Shown: one piece after another, positions 14,760-19,667 of the stretch
Layout: every line of letters begins with the position of its first letter
Numbering within the stretch: position 1 is the stretch's first letter
Assembly (NCBI GenBank): GCA_032125735.1
Contig: JAQBBZ010000296.1
Coordinates: 1 to 19,667, forward strand
Length of the DNA stretch: 19,667 nucleotides
Direction: 5' to 3'
Origin: Labilibaculum sp032125735
Lineage (GTDB): Bacteria; Bacteroidota; Bacteroidia; Bacteroidales; Marinifilaceae
Notes under the pieces: model-generated
The model's input: the letters and a program-made list of their open reading frames with translations, nothing else
What the model was told of the DNA's origin: nothing
Database searches by the model: none
Translations under genes and position numbers: made by a program

Positions 14760-15341
14760 TTAAGATGTTCGATAAATCTTTTGGTAACAATTTCTGCAAA
14801 GTGGTTCATATTCACTTTTCTCACCCAACAAAACCAACTTATCGCCATCGGCCAAACGATGAGAATAATTGGCCAAATTCCCACATCGCATACAAACTGC
14901 ATGAACTTTAGTAACATACTCTGCTGTAGCCATTATGCTAGGAATTGGACCAAAAGGATTGCCTTTAAAGTCCATATCTAAACCAGCAACAATAACACGA
15001 ATACCTTGATTGGCCAATTCGTTACAAACGTCGGATAATCCTGCATCAAAAAATTGAGCTTCATCAATACCAACAACATCAACATTACTGGCAAGCAATA
15101 AGATATTAGCTGATGTTTCAACCGGAGTTGATCGAATTGAATTGGAATTGTGAGAAACCACTTCATCTACCGAGTATCGCACATCAATATGAGGTTTAAA
15201 TATCTCAACATTCTGACGAGCAATTTTTGCACGATTCAATCGACGAATCAATTCTTCGGTTTTACCCGAAAACATGGAACCAACTATTACTTCGATCCAA
15301 CCATTACTGCCAGCTCTGTTAATATCATTCTCAAGAAACAT
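14760..15341 (-). CDS. tdk: Thymidine kinase (type II)
   Basis: A 193-residue cytosolic enzyme that phosphorylates thymidine with ATP in the nucleotide salvage pathway. The P-loop GSMFSGKT is at 21-28, the DEAQFF motif at 93-98 with Glu94 as likely general base, GLDMDFKGNPFG at 120-131, and the structural zinc site is given by Cys150, Cys153, Cys182 and Cys185. All residues of the TK1-like family are present, so it should be active. The ATG at 15341 gives a normal N-terminus. It is the first gene of the pair with murF-alr and is divergent from the plus-strand gene at 15555; a minus-strand -7 box lies at 15375-15382. Confidence 0.96.
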   Translation of the reverse strand: MFLENDINRAGSNGWIEVIVGSMFSGKTEELIRRLNRAKIARQNVEIFKPHIDVRYSVDEVVSHNSNSIRSTPVETSANILLLASNVDVVGIDEAQFFDAGLSDVCNELANQGIRVIVAGLDMDFKGNPFGPIPSIMATAEYVTKVHAVCMRCGNLANYSHRLADGDKLVLLGEKSEYEPLCRNCYQKIYRTS

Positions 15342-15374
15342 GTGATAAACTTTAGGTTATTTTACATAGACACA

Positions 15375-15382
15375 CAAAAATA
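15375..15382 (-). promoter_or_regulatory. Candidate -7 box of the tdk promoter
   Basis: On the minus strand TATTTTTG matches TAnnTTTG exactly, 34 bases upstream of the tdk ATG. No TTTG-like -33 box is visible at the right distance, so this is only a partial match. Confidence 0.4.
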
Positions 15383-15503
15383 AGAAAACACTTTCAGACT
15401 TACATTACTGTGCAGATAAACTTTTAAACAATATCAAAGTAAAAAACCTAATTGTTCGAACCGAAAAATCCACTTAACCAATCAATACAAAAAAAATTAG
15501 CTT

Positions 15504-15511
15504 TACTTTTG
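15504..15511 (+). promoter_or_regulatory. Candidate -7 box for the 15555-16900 operon
   Basis: TACTTTTG matches TAnnTTTG exactly, 43 bases before the ATG at 15555. The expected -33 position (about 15480) has no TTTG, so the promoter is weak or uses another recognition. Confidence 0.45.
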
Positions 15512-15554
15512 TAAATCAGAAGGTACAATTCTAAATTTTATAAAAATTTTGGTC

Positions 15555-16184
15555 ATGGATAATAAACTGGTCATTCAACTTCTTAAGAGTAAGACTGAAG
15601 AAATTCATAGCTTACTGGAACATTTCACAAACAATCCTGAAGATTTAATCGACAGCATTGAGTTGTTAGAGGCCAGAATAAATGGTTTAAGTCAAGATTT
15701 TAAAATCCTGAAAAAGAATTCTGAATTAAAGCAAGATGAGCCTATTATCTTAAACCTTCCTGAAGAAGTTATTTTTGCTTCACCTGAACCGACTAAAAAA
15801 GAAATTGAGCCTATTGCTACCACTGAAAAAATTTCGGCAATCGAGACCATTACGAATGTGAAAGAGGATCTTGAACTACAAGACCATACAGAATCATCTA
15901 TTATAATCGAGAGCGTTCAATCAGAACCAGTTCGATTAATAGGAGAAAAACGATCAACACAGAAACTAGTAGATATTCAATCAGCTATTGGAATTAACGA
16001 TCGCTTTTTATTTACCCGTGAGTTATTTGAAAACAATATCGACAAATACAATACAGCGATTTCCTTCGTAAATAAAACAGATAGCTTTGCATCAGTTATT
16101 AATTGGATAAAAGCTGAGAAGGAATGGGATCTTGAAGATCCAACAGTAGCTCAATTCATCGAAATCACCAAAAGAAAATTTTAA
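15555..16184 (+). CDS. Uncharacterised Bacteroidota protein with coiled-coil N-terminus and conserved C-terminal domain
   Basis: A 209-residue protein with no signal peptide, so probably cytoplasmic. The first ~55 residues are helical and look like a coiled coil; about 60-125 is acidic, low-complexity and probably disordered (rich in E, P, I and T). The last ~80 residues form a compact domain beginning LVDIQSAIGINDRFLFTREL and including FVNKTDSFASVINWI and a closing WDLEDPTVAQFI segment, which I recognise as a conserved but unnamed C-terminal module of Bacteroidota proteins. I chose the ATG at 15555; a TTG two codons earlier is possible but less likely. It lies 2 bases before rsmI and is surely cotranscribed. 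I cannot assign a function; a link to the ribosome or translation through its neighbour is only a guess. Confidence 0.85.
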   Translation: MDNKLVIQLLKSKTEEIHSLLEHFTNNPEDLIDSIELLEARINGLSQDFKILKKNSELKQDEPIILNLPEEVIFASPEPTKKEIEPIATTEKISAIETITNVKEDLELQDHTESSIIIESVQSEPVRLIGEKRSTQKLVDIQSAIGINDRFLFTRELFENNIDKYNTAISFVNKTDSFASVINWIKAEKEWDLEDPTVAQFIEITKRKF

Positions 16185-16186
16185 AC

Positions 16187-16900
16187 ATGTCGAAACTATA
16201 CCTTGTTCCAACACCAATTGGAAATTTAGAAGATATCACCCTAAGAGCTTTACGAGTATTAAAAGAAGTAGATTTAATTCTTGCTGAAGACACGAGAACA
16301 TCAGGTTTTCTATTGAAGCACTTTGAAATTTCAAAACCTTTGCACTCACATCACAAATTCAACGAACACAAAACTGCCGAAAATATCGTAAATCGAATTA
16401 AAGCCGGGGAAACCATTGCCTTAATTTCTGATGCTGGCACACCTGCTATTTCGGATCCCGGTTACTTTTTAGTGAAACATTGTGTTGATAATGGAATTGA
16501 TGTAGAATGTTTACCCGGAGCAACGGCATTTGTGCCTGCTTTAGTGAACTCGGGCTTACCAAACGAGAGATTCTGTTTCGAAGGATTTTTACCTCAAAAA
16601 AAGGGACGTCAGTCTAAACTGGAGGAACTGGCTGAAGAATCAAGAACGATGATTTTTTACGAATCTCCTCATCGTTTGGTAAAAACCTTGGAACAGTTTG
16701 CTGAAGTTATGGGGGAAGACAGAAGAGCATCTGTATCTCGCGAACTCACAAAATTATACGAAGAAAACGCACGTGGCACACTCGCAGAACTCATCACTCA
16801 TTTCAGTTCAAAAACGATAAAAGGTGAAATTGTAGTTGTTGTTGGTGGCAAGCTTGTTGAGAAAAAGAAGAAAGAATATATCAAAAAAGATCGAGTGTAA
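16187..16900 (+). CDS. rsmI: 16S rRNA (cytidine(1402)-2'-O)-methyltransferase RsmI
   Basis: A 237-residue tetrapyrrole-methylase-fold SAM enzyme that methylates the ribose of C1402 in 16S rRNA, fine-tuning decoding at the P site. Motifs: LVPTPIGNLEDITLRAL (6-22), AEDTRTS (33-39), SDAGTPAISDPG (81-92), CLPGATA (108-114), FEGFLP (131-136), YESPHR (158-163), SRELTKLYEE (184-193) and GEIVVVVGG (213-221). All family motifs are present and the length fits the Bacteroidota short form, which ends soon after the last strand. The C-terminus is very basic (EKKKKEYIKKDRV). It follows the uncharacterised gene by 2 bases. A diverged copy of its 3' end occurs 260 bases downstream, after a purine-rich tract. 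Confidence 0.96.
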   Translation: MSKLYLVPTPIGNLEDITLRALRVLKEVDLILAEDTRTSGFLLKHFEISKPLHSHHKFNEHKTAENIVNRIKAGETIALISDAGTPAISDPGYFLVKHCVDNGIDVECLPGATAFVPALVNSGLPNERFCFEGFLPQKKGRQSKLEELAEESRTMIFYESPHRLVKTLEQFAEVMGEDRRASVSRELTKLYEENARGTLAELITHFSSKTIKGEIVVVVGGKLVEKKKKEYIKKDRV

Positions 16901-17020
16901 AGACAAGGGACAAAGAGCAAGGGACAAGGAAAACAAGGATAAAGGATAAAGAAACAAGGAAAAAGGGAAAAGGAAAACAAGGGAAAAGGATTAAGGGTAA
17001 CAAGAATAAAGAAAGATAAA
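16901..17020 (+). repeat. Purine-rich degenerate short-tandem tract downstream of rsmI
   Basis: About 120 bases almost wholly A and G on the plus strand, built of degenerate 6-9-base units such as GACAAGG, AAACAAGG, ATAAAGG and AAAAGGG. It begins directly at the rsmI stop and ends where rsmI-like sequence resumes. I see no coding frame in it on the plus strand; the open frame on the minus strand (Phe/Ser/Pro-rich) is a by-product of the composition. The origin (slippage of a purine repeat) and any role are unknown. Confidence 0.8.
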
Positions 17021-17022
17021 AT

Positions 17023-17163
17023 AGAATTACCAAAATCTAAGCTTATAACTGACATTGAATAAATCATTTCTCTTTTAAAACAATAAAAGGAGAAAATGTA
17101 ATAGTGGTTGGCGATAAAATTATTGAAAGAAAGGATAAAGAAAGATCTAATCCTTTAGTTTAG
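17023..17163 (+). pseudogene. Diverged second copy of the rsmI 3' end
   Basis: Bases 17065-17163 translate to HFSFKTIKGENVIVVGDK followed by IIERKDKERSNPLV and a TAG, which aligns with the last part of RsmI (HFSSKTIKGEIVVVVGGK). Over 26 codons from the CAT I count 18 identical residues and 58 of 78 identical bases, with many differences at third positions. Upstream, GAATTACCAAAATC (from about 17026) matches the RsmI segment RELTK, after which there is a deletion and a one-base shift before the HFS block. There is no start and no catalytic part, so it is a non-functional fragment. It could be the leftover end of an older, tandemly duplicated or replaced rsmI. Confidence 0.75.
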
Positions 17164-17207
17164 AAGAACTACATTATTAATTCGTAATTTATAATTCTTA
17201 ATTGATA

Positions 17208-18281
17208 TTAGTCTTCGTGTGAGAATTTAGGACAAGAGATTGCTTTATCGCCCAATTTTTGAACTTTCTGACGACGCTTCAACTTACGGATTTCTCTAGG
17301 GTTAGAATAGTTATAATTGTAGGTAAGAGAAATTTCCAATCCTCCTCTGTTAGAAGATGCTGCTTGTAATTGGGAGACATTAATATCGTAACTAATCATA
17401 AATTTCATGCGATTTTTCTCGTATCCAAACGCGGGAATAATATCCTGAGTAAAGCGATACCACAAACCGTAATGCAGTATTGTCCCTTTTTCTCCATACA
17501 ACATCATAAAATTGGCTCCGGCAATCCACTCGTTTGCACTTTTCTCTGTTGTAAACATTATTTCAGGCTTTACATATAATCTTGAAGATAATCTTGACTC
17601 TACACCTCCATGCCAGGCGAAACGTCTTTCAAGATTATTAGTTGTAGTATTAGCTAGTTCATTGTAGAACGATTCTTTTGGTCGATTTAAATGACTTAAG
17701 GAAAGCCCCATGAAATATTTCGATTTTCCTTTAAAATACGTTACCATACTTCCAAGTGAAAAATCAACATAAAATAATGATTGTGAATTTGGAAGCTCAT
17801 TATTTGGATTGTTCGGATCAAAAATAGTTCCATCCCACTGGCTGCCAAATGTCAATTTTTGATAATCAACAGATTTATTGATTAATTCCAAACCAATACC
17901 TGCATGTAAGAACAAGGTATTACCTGCATTTAAACTTTTATTTAGAGAGCCTGAAAACATAACCTGTGTGGTTTTCAATCCACCATCTCCAGCTTTATCG
18001 TTAAAGATCATCCCTCCAACACCAAGCCATGAAGAACTCAATAATTGAGTCGATAATTTACCATCCACAAATACCGATTGAGAAACAAAAGGAGTGGTTA
18101 CACTATTCCATTGGTTGCGATAATTCATACCACCACGAAGGTTATAATCAGAATTACCTGTGAGAGCAGGATTTAACAATAATGGAATAGAATAGAATTG
18201 AGAAGAATGCACACGCTGAGCGGAGACTTGAAAGACTCCGAATAACGATATCAGCAGTAAAACAATTAAACTCTTCCTCAT
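17208..18281 (-). CDS. PorP/SprF-family type IX secretion membrane protein
   Basis: A 357-residue outer-membrane beta-barrel protein. The signal peptide (MRKSLIVLLLISLFGVFQVS, cut after SAQ at about 22) is followed by the family hallmark QFYSIPLLLNPALTG (28-42) and repeated amphipathic strands ending with an aromatic-rich pattern; the last ~40 residues are basic (IRKLKRRQKVQKLGDK). PorP/SprF proteins help export or anchor T9SS substrates, and in the SprF-SprB case the PorP/SprF-like gene sits directly downstream of the gene for the adhesin it serves. That is the arrangement here: the T9SS-cargo gene ends 215 bases upstream. A terminator between them suggests they are transcribed separately or with partial read-through. 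Function as a partner of that cargo is inferred from context. Confidence 0.92.
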   Translation of the reverse strand: MRKSLIVLLLISLFGVFQVSAQRVHSSQFYSIPLLLNPALTGNSDYNLRGGMNYRNQWNSVTTPFVSQSVFVDGKLSTQLLSSSWLGVGGMIFNDKAGDGGLKTTQVMFSGSLNKSLNAGNTLFLHAGIGLELINKSVDYQKLTFGSQWDGTIFDPNNPNNELPNSQSLFYVDFSLGSMVTYFKGKSKYFMGLSLSHLNRPKESFYNELANTTTNNLERRFAWHGGVESRLSSRLYVKPEIMFTTEKSANEWIAGANFMMLYGEKGTILHYGLWYRFTQDIIPAFGYEKNRMKFMISYDINVSQLQAASSNRGGLEISLTYNYNYSNPREIRKLKRRQKVQKLGDKAISCPKFSHED

Positions 18282-18350
18282 ATCAAATTTTACGGATCTT
18301 TCAGCTGATCAGATATAACTTTTAACCAGCAAATCGAAAAACCCCAAACA

Positions 18351-18386
18351 AAAATATAAAAATGGGTAATAATTGCCTATTACCCA
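18351..18386 (-). terminator. Intrinsic terminator of the T9SS cargo gene
   Basis: TGGGTAATA (18363-18371) pairs exactly with TATTACCCA (18378-18386) around a 6-base loop. On the minus strand the stem is followed by TTTTTATATTTTTG. It lies about 110 bases after the stop at 18497 and before porP. Confidence 0.75.
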
Positions 18387-18496
18387 CTGTTAAATATTTA
18401 TTTCCACATTTATTTTTTTGCGACAATTTATTTGGCATAAATATAATTAATTAGATCAAACTTAACAGTAACAATCCTATTTATTCATCAACAGTA

Positions 18497-19667
18497 TTAG
18501 TACAATAGTGTAACATTTCCTCGCTTCTGTACAGAACTACCATCCAGGAAGGTTACTTGTATGAAGTAAACGTAAACATCCATATCTTGTTTTTGTCCAC
18601 GATAAGTTCCATCCCATCCTACATCTTGCCTGTTAGATTGGAAAATTTTATGCCCTAAACGATTATAAATAATCAAATTCATCTTAGCAATATTGTTACC
18701 TCGAACATATAGTACATCGTTTTTACCATCACCATTGGGCGAGAAACCACTAGCCAAACCGACAAATTGATCACCTTCCGGATATAACACATTTATTGTA
18801 TCTCTTCCCATACAGCTTTGTTGATTGGTAACTTCAACCCAATATTCTCCAGCTTGTTCTACTTTTATGGTTTGAGAAATATCATCTGTTGACCATCGAT
18901 AAAAACTACCATTATTTTCTGCATCAAGAATTACATCTTCACCAGTTTGAGCAATAATATCTTCACCAAGATTAACAATCGGAGACGTATTAATTGTCAC
19001 TTCGATACAGTCTCCTTCTGTATTACCAAACGGATCTGTAACATCAACACAATATTTCCCTGATTGATCAACAAAAATTCCTTTTTCAGTTGACTCTGAA
19101 GGTATCCACTTATAGATAGGATCAGATGCAAATGTTCTATCAATAATTGGCTCCAGATACACTTTATCACCTTCACAAATTTGAATATCACCTCCTAAAT
19201 CAACAGAGAATTTATGACCATCTTTTCTTATTACGCTAACATCATCTGTATTAAAACATGAGAATTCAGCCGTTACCTTCACAGAATATACATTTTCGTT
19301 ACTTACTACAATTGTCTGAGTAGATTCCCCAGTACTCCATTCGTAAACCGAACCTGACACTGAACTTCCAGCATCTAAAGTAGTAGTTTCTCCATCGTAT
19401 AATGTAATATCATCACCTAAATCAACAATTGGTAAAGCATGTACAATTACCTGAATCTCATCTGTCTTTTCATTACCGGCAGCATCTCTTACAATTACCG
19501 AATACATACCGGACTTATTTACTGTAAGAGTAGATGTTCCTGCACCATTAGACCATAAGTAAGTATAGTTTTGTGAGATACTTGGGTTTGGATTCAAGAT
19601 CACCTCTTCACCATCACAAATATTTTTGTCTGTACCCAAATTAATGGCAAATACATCACTTGAACTA
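18497..19667 (-). CDS. Large secreted protein with Ig/PKD-like repeats and T9SS (gliding motility-associated) C-terminal domain, N-terminus outside window
   Basis: The frame is open to the window edge; 389 C-terminal residues are visible and the start lies outside. The visible part has four related beta-sandwich repeats of about 70-75 residues, each opening with a V/INLGxDxxxCxG-like motif (INLGTDKNICDGEEV, VDLGDDITLYDGETT, VDLGGDIQICEGDKV, VNLGEDIIAQTGEDV) and containing a Y.WS/P turn. The last ~88 residues are the CHU_C/TIGR04131-type sorting domain: GFSPNGDGKNDVLYV, MNLIIYNRLGHKIFQS, GWDGTYRGQ and the closing VYVYFIQVTF...KRGNVTLLY. This type-B signal directs export by the type IX system to the cell surface. 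It is probably an adhesin or surface matrix protein; its PorP/SprF partner gene follows. A TTG at 19639 is not a real start. Confidence 0.92.
   Translation of the reverse strand, partial: SSSDVFAINLGTDKNICDGEEVILNPNPSISQNYTYLWSNGAGTSTLTVNKSGMYSVIVRDAAGNEKTDEIQVIVHALPIVDLGDDITLYDGETTTLDAGSSVSGSVYEWSTGESTQTIVVSNENVYSVKVTAEFSCFNTDDVSVIRKDGHKFSVDLGGDIQICEGDKVYLEPIIDRTFASDPIYKWIPSESTEKGIFVDQSGKYCVDVTDPFGNTEGDCIEVTINTSPIVNLGEDIIAQTGEDVILDAENNGSFYRWSTDDISQTIKVEQAGEYWVEVTNQQSCMGRDTINVLYPEGDQFVGLASGFSPNGDGKNDVLYVRGNNIAKMNLIIYNRLGHKIFQSNRQDVGWDGTYRGQKQDMDVYVYFIQVTFLDGSSVQKRGNVTLLY

Noticed and set aside
16901..17020. Purine repeat tract as a CRISPR array
   Set aside because: The units are 6-9 bases, degenerate, with no constant spacer and no cas genes nearby.
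16798..17067. Minus-strand 89-codon open frame rich in Phe, Pro and Ser across the rsmI end and purine tract
   Set aside because: It is explained by the pyrimidine-rich complement of the purine repeat; it looks like a membrane protein only because of composition.

Overview
The window looks like a chromosomal segment of an AT-rich member of the Bacteroidota, probably a marine or anaerobic gut/sediment-type lineage (inference). Several independent signs agree: a fused MurF-alanine racemase, a GldB-type lipoprotein, a PorP/SprF protein beside a protein ending in a type IX secretion 'gliding motility-associated' C-terminal domain, DUF1573 and DUF4369-TlpA proteins, and promoters of the Bacteroidota form (TTTG-like -33, TAnnTTTG -7). 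It is mostly housekeeping and envelope genes with no phage, transposase, CRISPR or rRNA/tRNA seen.

Layout. 1-2317 (minus): a zinc/manganese-type ABC uptake operon, lipoprotein -> ATPase -> permease, driven by a clear promoter whose -7 box is embedded in a perfect 9-8-9 inverted repeat. 2405-6035 (minus): three separately spaced genes, a TlpA-like thiol-disulfide lipoprotein, the MeaB chaperone GTPase of methylmalonyl-CoA mutase, and a two-domain DUF1573 exported protein; hairpin terminators follow the first and third. 6494-8097 (plus): an M20 amidohydrolase, then a 56-residue 2[4Fe-4S] ferredoxin with its own promoter and a bidirectional terminator. 8096-10528 (minus): 5-formyltetrahydrofolate cyclo-ligase, a nitrilase-family hydrolase (9 bases apart) and GldB. 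10529-11308: a long gap holding a decayed 3' fragment of an NAD synthetase gene. 11309-12113 (plus): a Crp/Fnr regulator and its terminator. 12171-12274: a GC-richer element with near-terminal inverted repeats, touching the end of the next gene. 12265-15341 (minus): murF-alr fusion preceded by thymidine kinase. 15555-16900 (plus): an uncharacterised Bacteroidota protein and rsmI. 16901-17163: a purine-rich repeat tract followed by a diverged second copy of the rsmI 3' end. 17208-19667 (minus): the T9SS-cargo adhesin-like protein (incomplete at the window edge) and PorP/SprF.

No wholly new multi-gene system was recognised. The most unusual material is non-coding or decayed: the operator-like palindrome at the metal operon, the nadE fossil, the palindromic intergenic element at 12171-12274, and the tandem rsmI 3' fragment behind a purine repeat.
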